From Candidatus Mycobacterium wuenschmannii (GTDB lineage: Bacteria > Actinomycetota > Actinomycetes > Mycobacteriales > Mycobacteriaceae): DNA of 64,000 nucleotides. Location: positions 1-64,000 of the forward strand of contig NZ_CP126981.1 in the NCBI RefSeq assembly GCF_030252325.1, written 5' to 3'. Every line of letters begins with the position of its first letter. Within the stretch, counting starts at the first letter, position 1. Position numbers and translations under genes: made by a program. The notes under the pieces are model-generated. The model made no database searches. It worked only from the letters and a program-made list of their open reading frames with translations, and had not been told where the DNA came from. Below, piece after piece: positions 54,161 through 62,246 of the stretch.

Positions 54161-54292
54161 CCGGAGGTGGTGGTTGATCGGACCATTGGAAGGGTACGCG
54201 ACGACAGACGTCGGTCAGGATTCAGCAGTTCAGTCGGGGCAGCTGCGGTGCATCGATGCCGTCTTGCAACACAACCATGAATGGGAAGTGCG

Positions 54293-55531
54293 ATGACCAC
54301 GACATCCAACGACATTGTCGTCCGGCACCCGAACGAAAACGATTGGGACGCAGTGTATGCGAATCAAGCACGCACATTCGGCGATCCGATAGACGCGGCC
54401 AGTATCGAGGCGTGGAAACAACGCGTGAAGTTGGAAGACATCCTGATCGCTGAAGATATCGCCGATCCTGATGATCCCTTCATCGTCGGGACCACAATCG
54501 TCTACCGCACACTTCTCACCGTGCCCGGCGGCGCCCGGTTGCGGGCCGCGTGGCTCACGATGACGGCGGTTGCGTCGACACACCAGGGGCGAGGAGTCTG
54601 GGCGCAGTTGAGCCTCAAAGGACTTGAGATACTGATCGAGCGTGGCTATCCCATTGTGTGCGGCGTCCCGACGCAGACCGAAATGTACGACAACGTAGGC
54701 GCCGGCGTAGCCAGCTACAGTCAAAAACTCGTCATCGACCGACGGTCGGCGACGTTACGCAACCCGCCGGAGGCTTACCACACGCGTGAGCTCAATGCGG
54801 CACAAGCGCGGCACGTGCTGCCTGAAATCTACGAAAGATGGTGCACGGCAACAAATGGCGCCGTCCAACGTACTGACGCGTGGTGGAACGACAGCTTGGA
54901 GGACCGGCCCACCCAGCGGGGTAACGGATCGGTGTTGAACTGCACGACACATCCAGACGGTTTCCTGACCTATCGCGTCGTCGGTCAATCTACCCACGCG
55001 TTCCGACCTCCGCTCGGGTCGACCGTGGTCGAGGATTTCTGTGCGGTCACCGACGAAGCCCACACCGAACTGCTCGCGGCGTTGCTCACACTCGAGATGT
55101 TCGACCACATCAGCATCGACGCGCCCCTCGACGACGCTCTTCCGCTGAAGCTGACGGACCTGCGTGCAGCCGAGGTCGACGCCGTCAGCGACTGGCTGTG
55201 GGTCCGCATCAACGACGTGCCGGAGGCCCTCGGCGCACGTGGCTACATGGCCGACGCCGACGTTGCATTGGAAGTCGTTGATCCTCTTGATCTATCGGGC
55301 GGAAGATTTCTGCTACAGGTACGCGATGGCGCCGGCAAATGCCTTCCTCACGAGGGGCCCGCTGACATCGAGATCAGTCTCGCAGACCTCGGGACCATCT
55401 ACACGGGCGCCCATCGGCCATCAGAACTTGTCCGTGCCGGACGCATCACCGAGTTGCGCGAAGGTGCCATGCACATCTTGGACGACATATTCCGCGTGCA
55501 GCGAGTTCCGTTCTGCAACACGCTGTTTTGA
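54293..55531 (+). CDS. Eis-like GNAT acetyltransferase
   Basis: A 412-aa protein with the Eis architecture: two GNAT-like domains and a C-terminal sterol-carrier-like domain. The N-terminal GNAT has LTMTAVASTHQGRGVWAQLSLKGLE, whose HQGRGVW is the acetyl-CoA pyrophosphate loop, and TEMYDNVGAGVASYSQ with the Tyr near the active site. The chain ends in a hydrophobic residue with a free carboxylate (NTLF), as in Eis where the terminus is catalytic. May acetylate amines or aminoglycosides; specificity unknown. Confidence 0.9.
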   Translation: MTTTSNDIVVRHPNENDWDAVYANQARTFGDPIDAASIEAWKQRVKLEDILIAEDIADPDDPFIVGTTIVYRTLLTVPGGARLRAAWLTMTAVASTHQGRGVWAQLSLKGLEILIERGYPIVCGVPTQTEMYDNVGAGVASYSQKLVIDRRSATLRNPPEAYHTRELNAAQARHVLPEIYERWCTATNGAVQRTDAWWNDSLEDRPTQRGNGSVLNCTTHPDGFLTYRVVGQSTHAFRPPLGSTVVEDFCAVTDEAHTELLAALLTLEMFDHISIDAPLDDALPLKLTDLRAAEVDAVSDWLWVRINDVPEALGARGYMADADVALEVVDPLDLSGGRFLLQVRDGAGKCLPHEGPADIEISLADLGTIYTGAHRPSELVRAGRITELREGAMHILDDIFRVQRVPFCNTLF

Positions 55532-55590
55532 GTGGCGGGGGTCGCAGGGCGCCTTGTGCAGTTCTTGCGATCTCAATCTAACGGCTGAAA

Positions 55591-56214
55591 TCACGACGGG
55601 TAAGGCGGATACTGTCTGGCTTTGAGTACCGCTGCGAGGTGGGCCGCGTTGCGCGCAGCTGCCGCAGTGGCTGACGCAGTGCCCTGCGGTATCTCGTCGA
55701 GGTCGTTGTAGTCCGTTTTACCCATCGCCTCGCCATTCCAATACGTACAACCCTGGGCGGGAATGGTGTAGCCCACATCGTTGAGGCCCTGGAACACTTC
55801 GGCGACGATGTGGTGGGCGCCGTCTTCGTTGCCCACCACGGCGGCGATCGCCACTTTGCCGGTCACAATCGGACGATTGTCTTTGTCGGTCTCGGACAAC
55901 TCGGCGTCGAGCCGTTCCAGCACGCGCTGCGCGACACTGGACAAGTGCCCCATCCACGTCGGGGTCGCGACAATCAAAATATCGGCCGCTAAGGCTTTTT
56001 GACGGATGGTGGGCCACTCGTCTCCATCGCCCATGTCGGCTTCCACACCCGGCTTGATGTCGTAATCCGCGCAGCGGGCGGTCTGCCCGGCAACGCCATG
56101 CGAGCTTAACTCGTGCAGCAGATGCTGTGCCATGAGTTCACTACTGGACGGAGCCGGCGACGGCTTGAGACTGCACACCAATGCGAGGGCGGTCAGGTTC
56201 TCGGTTGTAGTCAT
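55591..56214 (-). CDS. Flavodoxin-fold NAD(P)H-dependent reductase
   Basis: A 207-aa flavodoxin-like FMN protein: ALVCSLKPSPAPSSSELMAQHLL is the phosphate-binding loop, IVATPTWMGHLSSVAQRVLERLD and GKVAIAAVVGNEDGAHHIVAEV follow as in NADPH-dependent FMN reductases and WrbA-like proteins. Possible quinone reductase in oxidative stress. ATG at 56214, preceded by a SigF-like promoter at 56225-56251, so it is probably a general-stress gene. Confidence 0.85.
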   Translation of the reverse strand: MTTTENLTALALVCSLKPSPAPSSSELMAQHLLHELSSHGVAGQTARCADYDIKPGVEADMGDGDEWPTIRQKALAADILIVATPTWMGHLSSVAQRVLERLDAELSETDKDNRPIVTGKVAIAAVVGNEDGAHHIVAEVFQGLNDVGYTIPAQGCTYWNGEAMGKTDYNDLDEIPQGTASATAAAARNAAHLAAVLKARQYPPYPS

Positions 56215-56224
56215 ACATCGGGCA

Positions 56225-56251
56225 GTACCCGAGTTTCCATAAGGGTGAAAC
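56225..56251 (-). promoter_or_regulatory. Predicted SigF promoter of the flavodoxin-like gene
   Basis: On the minus strand GTTT (56251-56248), 17 bases, then GGGTAC (56230-56225), ending 10 bases before the ATG at 56214. This matches the mycobacterial SigF consensus GTTT-N15-17-GGGTA. A pattern match only, with a short leader. Confidence 0.5.
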
Positions 56252-56426
56252 GCCTGCCACGGCATCGCCGACAGCGTATCTGCTGAATGCGCCGCCAATT
56301 CAGTTATCCGCCATACGAAGTGCTGCAGGGCGGCAGAGTTTCGTTAAGTGGCTTACGCGAAATCTCCTGCCAGTGCGCTCGGTCCGATGCAGGCTCTCTT
56401 GGCCTTCGATGCAGCGTCACGTCTCT

Positions 56427-56440
56427 TTCGTGATCACGAA
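56427..56440. promoter_or_regulatory. 14-bp perfect palindrome at the 5' end of the PAS gene
   Basis: TTCGTGATCACGAA overlaps the first base of the annotated ATG of the PAS gene (56440). Either an operator controlling it, or an indication that the true start lies further downstream. Confidence 0.35.
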
Positions 56441-56811
56441 TGGTGTTGCACCCGTGGATAAGAAGTCTCGGCAGCTCTGGCGCTGATTGGCGACGACGGG
56501 GCGAGTCGCTGACGGCCTCGGTAGCGCGATTGCCTGCATTGGGTATCCTTGACCAACTTCCCGTTCCTATCCTTGGCGTGCATGTTGATAGGTCAATTGC
56601 ATTCGCCCACAATGCATTTACAGAGATGCTGGGGTATCAGATAGAAGACCTGCTCGAATTTCGGTCAGACGAGATCTTCGTGAGTTCACTGATGAAAGAA
56701 CTCGCCCGGATACGTCTCCGTGAGGGCGCGGGCCGGGCGATGCTTTCGTTTGCTTGGCGCGGCAGTCGGGCATGTTCCTGGGTGTGCTACCAGACAGCGC
56801 CGCCACCGTGA
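56440..56811 (+). CDS. PAS-domain protein, probably truncated
   Basis: A 123-aa reading containing the first part of a PAS sensor domain: LGILDQLPVPILGVHVDRSIAFAHNAF then TEMLGYQIEDLLEFRSDEIF. The C-terminal PAS strands are absent and the tail (WRGSRACSWVCYQTAPPP) looks unrelated, suggesting 3' truncation or a frameshift near 56750. The start is uncertain: the first 35 residues are not conserved-looking and a palindrome covers the ATG. No output domain. Confidence 0.6.
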   Translation: MVLHPWIRSLGSSGADWRRRGESLTASVARLPALGILDQLPVPILGVHVDRSIAFAHNAFTEMLGYQIEDLLEFRSDEIFVSSLMKELARIRLREGAGRAMLSFAWRGSRACSWVCYQTAPPP

Positions 56812-56846
56812 GCGCACACGGCAGTCCATCTCTGATGGAGGGATGG

Positions 56847-58088
56847 ATGCCCCTGACGGTCGAGATCGTGGCAGCGATGGCGCTAGTGCTCGTTCTCGCG
56901 TGTCGTCGACCGCCGCTCAGACCGCTGACCAGCGGCGCAGGTGCGGCGGTGGGCTTGATAATCATGTTGACCGCGCGCACGGCTTTGCACGATTCAGGCC
57001 TGTCCGGCGAGTTGCCACCCTGGACGCTGTGGGGTTGGACATCTGTGACGGGCTTCGCGGCGGCTATCGCAGTCATGGGATGGCGGCGGGCGAGTGGCTG
57101 GTGGCGGCACGGCGCGGTATTCGCGTCGTCGTTCTGCCTGTTGAGCACCGGCCTGGTCGTGAACGCCTGGATCGGCTATCTCCCGACCGTGACCATTGCG
57201 TGGGATCAATTGACTGGGGCGCCGCTGCATCCGGTTCTCGATCTGCCCGCCGCTACGGCGATGCGTTCTCGGGGCGCACAGCCGCATGATGGGCAACTCG
57301 TCCCGATCGATACCGGCGACCGGGCGTCGGGCTTTCGCCATCGCACAGAATGGGTGTACCTACCGCCGGCCTGGTTTTCGGGCCGGGATAGCGCAGTCTC
57401 CGCCGTGCTGATGATCGGCGGTGAGTTCAGCACGACGATCGACTGGGCCCGCGCCGGTGCGGCCATAACCAGTGCCAACGAGTACGCCAAGGCTCACGAT
57501 GGTTATGCGCCCATTCTGGTGTTTGCCGACGCCAACGGCGCCTTCGCAAACGACACTGAATGCGTCAATGGCACTCGCGGTCGAGCCGCCGACCATCTGA
57601 CCGGCGACGTGCTGCCCACCGTCGCCAATCTGTTTCGTGTGAGCGCGAATCCGTCGCGATGGGCGGTCGCAGGGTTCTCCTCTGGAGGTACCTGTGCCGT
57701 CGACCTGGCGGCAATGCATCCCGAGTTGTTCAGCAGATTTGTCGACATCGCGGGCGACGAGCGGCCCAGCGCCGGCAACCCTACACGCACACTCCAGCGC
57801 CTCTTCGCCGGCGATCAGCGGGCGCAGGCCGCATTCGATCCCGCCACGGTCATTGCCAAGCACGGCCAGTATGCCGACACCGCGGGACTGTTCATGGCGC
57901 CGGCGTCGGCGAACTTTGATCATCAGGTGGCACAACGGCTTTGCAGCGCGGCGGCCTTGCAGGGGATTCGCTGCTCGGTGCAAGTACTTCCCGGACGCCA
58001 CACCTGGCCGTTTGCCGCCGCGGCATTCGAGACGGCGCTGCCGTGGCTGGCCGCGTCGCTCGGCACCCGCGATCCGCGACCGGACTAG
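56847..58088 (+). CDS. Membrane-anchored esterase (antigen-85-like alpha/beta fold)
   Basis: A 413-aa protein: four hydrophobic N-terminal segments (starting LTVEIVAAMALVLVLACRR and ending VFASSFCLLSTGLVVNAWIGYL), then an esterase-D/antigen-85-like hydrolase domain with WVYLPPAWF, VLMIGGEFSTT, nucleophile Ser278 in VAGFSSGGTCAVDLA and His in LPGRHTWPFAAA. The catalytic domain is expected outside the membrane; mycobacterial relatives are cell-wall esterases. ATG at 56847 has GGAGGG just upstream; an ATG at 56835 is possible. Its last 4 bases overlap the converging GT1 stop. Confidence 0.82.
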   Translation: MPLTVEIVAAMALVLVLACRRPPLRPLTSGAGAAVGLIIMLTARTALHDSGLSGELPPWTLWGWTSVTGFAAAIAVMGWRRASGWWRHGAVFASSFCLLSTGLVVNAWIGYLPTVTIAWDQLTGAPLHPVLDLPAATAMRSRGAQPHDGQLVPIDTGDRASGFRHRTEWVYLPPAWFSGRDSAVSAVLMIGGEFSTTIDWARAGAAITSANEYAKAHDGYAPILVFADANGAFANDTECVNGTRGRAADHLTGDVLPTVANLFRVSANPSRWAVAGFSSGGTCAVDLAAMHPELFSRFVDIAGDERPSAGNPTRTLQRLFAGDQRAQAAFDPATVIAKHGQYADTAGLFMAPASANFDHQVAQRLCSAAALQGIRCSVQVLPGRHTWPFAAAAFETALPWLAASLGTRDPRPD

Positions 58089-59356
58089 CCCACGCGCGTG
58101 TTGTCCTGGTCCGCTATCAGCGTATTAGCAATATGGTCGAATGCGTTGTAGCGCTGCATCTCTCGGGCCAGCCTGCGAGCCGAGCGGCGGTACGACGGTT
58201 GCGTGAGGATCCGATCCACCGCGTCGCGGACGTCGCGGGCGGTGGGCCGCGATGTCCGGAGGTCGATGCCGGCGCCGGAATACGCGACACGGGCAGCAAC
58301 CTCGGGTTTGTCGGAGGCGGCGCCCGCGACGACCAGGGGTATCCCTAAGGACAAGGCGTGGTGCACGCCGCCGAACCCACCGTTGGTGACCATGACGTCC
58401 ACCGCTGGGAGCAGTTCGCTGTACCGGGCGTAATCGGTGACAAAAGCGTTGTGCGGCATGGTCATCGGCAGTGTCGTCTGGCCGGTTCGCCCGGTTGCCA
58501 CGACGACTGCGACATCGTTCCGTGACCCGAGGGCATGCGCGGTGGGCACGACGAGCTCGGTCAGGTCAGCGTTGTCCCAGGTGCCTTGAGTGACGTGCAC
58601 AACCGTCTTCGCCCGTCGGTGCGGGTGCTCGGTCTTGGTGAGTGTCGACCGCGGCGGCAGAACCGGCCCGGCGAAGCTCACTGACGGCGGCAGATTCGTC
58701 CGCGGATACTCCAGTTCCGGGATGGACAACTGCGCGACGCGGTCGGCCAACAAGGGCCAGTCGGTGACGAACGCCGGTGAGCGTGGTGCGCCGAGAGAAC
58801 GCAGCGCCTCGTTGAACCGCGCCTGCACATCACGGAACAACACGCCGCTCACCACTTGATTCATGGCGCGGTAGTCCTTACCCGGTCGCGGTTGCCAGCC
58901 CATTCCGAACGGAGGGGTGTCAGGGCTGGACAGCATCAGCGGGCCGACTCCGCAGACGGTGACCGGTGGCCTCGGTTGGGAGGACAGCAGCAAGGGGACG
59001 GCGCCGGTGAATGCCACATCGCACAGCAGCGCGTCAGGACGCTGCTCGGTCACCAGTCGCTGCAGGGCATTCCACTGCGCGACCATCGGACCGATGAACA
59101 CAGACGCCAGGTCGTGCCGACCGGTCAGCAAGCGCTGTATCAAACCCGGCCACGCCGGGGCCGGTAGCGGTGCCGGGGGAGCCGCAGCCGGCGTAAGCGC
59201 ATGGTGACTCATCTGTTCACTGCGGATTGCGTCGCGGTAACGCTCGTCAGCCAGAAAATGAACGTCATGACCTCGCTGGACGAGATCACCGCCGATAGCG
59301 GCGAGGGGGCCGACGTGGCCTGGAATGCTGCTGGCGGCCAACGCATAAGTGGCCAC
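58085..59356 (-). CDS. UGT-type (GT1) glycosyltransferase
   Basis: A 423-aa glycosyltransferase of the macrolide/glycopeptide GT1 group, similar in layout to mycobacterial glycopeptidolipid and phenolic-glycolipid transferases. N-terminal MATYALAASSIPGHVGPLAAIGGDLVQRGHDV, C-terminal donor motif VMVTNGGFGGVHHALSLGIPLVV with the His that contacts the nucleotide sugar. GTG at 59356 follows GGAG. Acceptor unknown; it lies apart from the glycosyltransferase triplet at 38-42 kb. Confidence 0.88.
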   Translation of the reverse strand: MATYALAASSIPGHVGPLAAIGGDLVQRGHDVHFLADERYRDAIRSEQMSHHALTPAAAPPAPLPAPAWPGLIQRLLTGRHDLASVFIGPMVAQWNALQRLVTEQRPDALLCDVAFTGAVPLLLSSQPRPPVTVCGVGPLMLSSPDTPPFGMGWQPRPGKDYRAMNQVVSGVLFRDVQARFNEALRSLGAPRSPAFVTDWPLLADRVAQLSIPELEYPRTNLPPSVSFAGPVLPPRSTLTKTEHPHRRAKTVVHVTQGTWDNADLTELVVPTAHALGSRNDVAVVVATGRTGQTTLPMTMPHNAFVTDYARYSELLPAVDVMVTNGGFGGVHHALSLGIPLVVAGAASDKPEVAARVAYSGAGIDLRTSRPTARDVRDAVDRILTQPSYRRSARRLAREMQRYNAFDHIANTLIADQDNTRVG

Positions 59357-59604
59357 GTTGACTTTCTCCTGCCGATCCTGCCTAAACCGTTGGCCCGTAT
59401 CCCATGACGCTGCCCGATTAGAAGACTTTCCGGTATGACGTTCCCTGGCAGTTGCGGGGCAAAACTGCGTTCGGCGACCGAAGTGTGTGATTGACAAAAC
59501 ACCACACAACACCAGCCGCGAAGCTGCTCCCCGCGCCCCATGTGGGAACGACGCCGACGATGGTGCGCCAGTTCGAAGCGGGCTTGAGCGGTTAGCTCAG
59601 TACC

Positions 59605-59743
59605 ATGACCAGCAGCGACCGCCCCTCAAACGACGACGCCGGCGGCGAAGGCGAAACTTCACCCAGCGAGCCCTGGTGCGGAGCGTGCCCGCGAAGCTGA
59701 CGAGCGGGCGGCCGCGGTGCACGAGGCCGCGGACAACGTGTAA
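59605..59743 (+). pseudogene. Small acidic protein gene with apparent frameshift
   Basis: ATG at 59605 opens MTSSDRPSNDDAGGEGETSPSEP and hits TGA at 59698-59700 (31 codons). One frame over, AERAREADERAAAVHEAADNV continues to TAA at 59741, with an amino-acid composition that fits the same small protein much better. A single-base indel near 59675-59690 would explain both, either a real lesion or an assembly error. The rest of the 401-base gap 59357-59757 shows nothing else. Confidence 0.4.
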
Positions 59744-59757
59744 CCAGTCGCCGACAA

Positions 59758-60879
59758 TCAGGTCCAGTACAACATGCGCGCTGATGGAAGCGTCGCGGCG
59801 AGTTCAGCTTCGAACCACGAACGCATCTGAGCCATCACGTCTTTCGGGTATACGTACTTCGCAGAACCGTACTTGCCGAACTTGCGCGTCCGAACGGACT
59901 CGTCCATCTCGAGCTTGGTTCGTGGATACCAGTCCAACAACACCGCCTTGCTGGCTGGGGTGAAGCGGTGCGTGATGCACTCCACGGTCAGGTCGACGTC
60001 CGAGATGTCGCGAACGGCGTCAGCAACATGTCGCAACAATTCGCCATAGCCGTTGCGCCACTCCGGAATAGGCATGATCGGCGCGATCGTCAGCCCGATC
60101 GGATAGCTGGCATCCGCTAGTTCATGCAGGGCCGCGATGCGCCGCGTCACGCTCGCCGTGCCACCCTCGAAGCGCCGTGAGACCTGCTCGGCGTTGACCG
60201 AAAGTCGCACGCGGGTGCGGCCGGCATGGGGTAAGCCGAGCAGCGGTGTGACATCGTCGAACTTGGTGGTGAACCGCAGTCCGACCGGACCCGGCCAGTC
60301 GTGCGTCCCGACGTGCGCGATGGTCGCCGACAGCGAACCCGTCAAGTGCTCCAACGCCAGCGGATCCGTATAACACGATGCTTCAAAAGTAGTTCCCTCA
60401 TGGGACCTTTCGGCGGACGCAGAGGTGATGGAGCCGCGTCCAACGTGACGATCCATCTCGGCCAGGATTTCGGGGAGGTTGGCGTAGACGCGGGTGATAG
60501 GGGGACCGGCCAGCGACCCGGCCAGATAGCAGTACTGGCAGTGTGCTGGACATCCCTGAGCAAGGTCGACACGCCAATCGGCGCTGGGCGGGATGGGCTG
60601 GAGACGGCGCTTGCTGGGTGGGGCGACTACAACGGCGAGTGTGCGCTTGGCCAAGGCGTAAGCGGCCCGATCGTTGTCGGCCCGCAGTGCAGGTAGCCGA
60701 TCGCCGGCGAGCACCTCGATATCGGCGACACCAGCCGCTTCGCAGCGTGCGGCGATGTTCGCGCCATGCGGCAACTCGAACGCCGAACGTGTCACCAACA
60801 CCCGGTGCGGCGTCCATATCGTCGGGGCCCTGGACTCGCGAGTCGCGGTCTGAACGGCGGTGGACTGTTCTCTAACCAT
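59758..60879 (-). CDS. Spore photoproduct lyase-family radical SAM protein
   Basis: A 373-aa radical SAM protein. The [4Fe-4S] cluster motif is Cys110-x3-Cys114-x2-Cys117 (AQGCPAHCQYCYL), the SPL-type spacing, followed by ITRVYANLPEILAEMD; the C-terminal part has LEMDESVRTRKFGKYGSAKYVYPKD, also family-typical. In spore formers SPL reverses the UV spore photoproduct; mycobacteria do not form such spores, so a different repair or radical reaction is likely. The conserved catalytic Cys region reads SCYTDPLALEH. Confidence 0.88.
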   Translation of the reverse strand: MVREQSTAVQTATRESRAPTIWTPHRVLVTRSAFELPHGANIAARCEAAGVADIEVLAGDRLPALRADNDRAAYALAKRTLAVVVAPPSKRRLQPIPPSADWRVDLAQGCPAHCQYCYLAGSLAGPPITRVYANLPEILAEMDRHVGRGSITSASAERSHEGTTFEASCYTDPLALEHLTGSLSATIAHVGTHDWPGPVGLRFTTKFDDVTPLLGLPHAGRTRVRLSVNAEQVSRRFEGGTASVTRRIAALHELADASYPIGLTIAPIMPIPEWRNGYGELLRHVADAVRDISDVDLTVECITHRFTPASKAVLLDWYPRTKLEMDESVRTRKFGKYGSAKYVYPKDVMAQMRSWFEAELAATLPSARMLYWT

Positions 60880-61191
60880 TGCTCACAACAACAGCACGTA
60901 GGCCGGCGCAATTCCGCTGCATTTCAACGTATTACGCATATGGCGCGGCAAGATTCTCGGCGTTGATCCGGATGCGCCTACCGGAATCGCGTGCCCTCGT
61001 CTGACTTCACGACCGGCGTGACATCGGTCGTGTGCGGAGGTTCTCCGGACGCTGTTGGAAACCGGCATCGCCTCGCCGGAGGTGCGCATCCGGTTCTTCT
61101 GACGACTGGTCCAAATAGGAAATTTGTGTGATTTGCATGTGTATTTCTCAGTTAAGCTGCTCGCAGCAGCCACCAAGAGGGGATCGCGATC
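60880..61191. other. 312-base intergenic region, divergent promoters, possible gene remnant
   Basis: No complete gene. A stretch ending at a TGA at 61099-61101 reads EVLRTLLETGIASPEVRIRF before the stop, looking like the C-terminus of a lost protein, but it is closed upstream after about 25 codons. The last 60 bases hold the AGAGGGG ribosome-binding site of the gene at 61192 and presumably its promoter. Confidence 0.35.
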
Positions 61192-61866
61192 ATGACTCGA
61201 CGTGTTGGTTCACGAGCGGCAGTTGTCGGCGCCATCGGCGCCGCAGCCTTGGGTGCCGCGCTCATCAACAGCCCGTTGGCTGACGCCACCACAGACCCGC
61301 CCCCAGTGCCTTCGCTTCTGGATTTCGGCCCGCCTGGCTCTGAGGGCTACCCGACGACGATCGAAGCCTCGTCGATTCCCTTCATATACAACTTTGAAGA
61401 TCAGACCGTCCCGTACTCAATCTCGGAAAACGCAACTACGGTTGGCACCTACGACACCCACGAGGTCGGCGGGGTCGTCGGTTTGCTTCCGTTCCTTGCC
61501 TTGACTGAAAACTCGGCTGTGGTCACCGACAGCACGGGGTTGGCGCCGACTGTCGGAACAGAGTGGAACGGAGTTGCTTTCGGCTCTGGGGCGCTGCCTG
61601 GGCCCGCGCAGTTGGCCTTTATCGATTCGTATATGAGCAGCCCGGACGGGTCGTCAGCGAACATATTCGAACTATTCGGGCAGATCGGTGACTATTTTTC
61701 GACCGGTCCGACGGGCACAGTGTTCGAAGTGGACATCTTCAACACGTGGCTGCCCATTTTCGATACCCAGGCCGTAACTGCGATGTCCACCGGCCTCGAC
61801 GCGATCGGTGCAGGCGGGATGACCGACCTGAGCGCCCTAGCGGCTGAATTCTCCACCTTGTTCTAG
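61192..61866 (+). CDS. Secreted mycobacterial protein of unknown function
   Basis: A 224-aa protein with a signal peptide ([25 protein letters not shown], then NSPLADA) and an acidic, glycine-rich mature chain with no Cys and few basic residues: VGLLPFLALTENSAVVTDSTG, GTEWNGVAFGSGALPGP, and a C-terminal half rich in IF and LF pairs (NIFELFGQIGDYFSTGP). No family named with confidence; the composition resembles mycobacterial surface or PE-like secreted proteins. AGAGGGG 10 bases upstream of ATG. Confidence 0.8.
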   Translation: MTRRVGSRAAVVGAIGAAALGAALINSPLADATTDPPPVPSLLDFGPPGSEGYPTTIEASSIPFIYNFEDQTVPYSISENATTVGTYDTHEVGGVVGLLPFLALTENSAVVTDSTGLAPTVGTEWNGVAFGSGALPGPAQLAFIDSYMSSPDGSSANIFELFGQIGDYFSTGPTGTVFEVDIFNTWLPIFDTQAVTAMSTGLDAIGAGGMTDLSALAAEFSTLF

Positions 61867-61871
61867 CGCAT

Positions 61872-62123
61872 TCAGGGCAGAATCTCGCGCCACTTCGGGT
61901 GCCAGAGCAGCCGTACGGGAAGTGCCGGCTGGTCGACCGGTGGGCTGCTCTCGATGCCGGAGATCTGATGCCAGCCGGAACGGCGGCGCTCCCAGACGCT
62001 GCCGTTGTCGGCCGCGGCCGACCGTCGACGGAACATCTCACGCACCATCGACTTGAGCGGCAGCGCCGCCAATTCGTCCACAGTCTCGATCGACTGCAGC
62101 GGTATCGCCATCCCCGACTTCAT
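61872..62123 (-). CDS. Small hypothetical protein
   Basis: An 83-aa reading: MAIPLQSIETVDELAALPLKSMV then VWERRRSGWHQISGIESSPPV and LPVRLLWHPKWREILP. Composition and a dense Trp/Arg core look like a genuine protein, but no family is recognised. ATG at 62123, or 62111 (MAIPL). It lies 5 bases from the converging secreted-protein gene and is transcribed away from the SDR gene. Confidence 0.5.
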   Translation of the reverse strand: MKSGMAIPLQSIETVDELAALPLKSMVREMFRRRSAAADNGSVWERRRSGWHQISGIESSPPVDQPALPVRLLWHPKWREILP

Positions 62124-62246
62124 AGGTCTACGCGTTCCCCTCGAATGCGAAAACCCCCAACCTGTGACTCATAGTACGTGGCTTGGGGCCGGATGTCGTA
62201 TCGGTCAATTGGCGGATAGGCATGTTCGACGCCGTAGTCTTCCTTC

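Noticed and set aside
60883-61176. A 97-codon minus-strand ORF upstream of the radical SAM gene
   Set aside because: No conserved-looking segment, atypical composition, and it would occupy the promoter region of both flanking genes.
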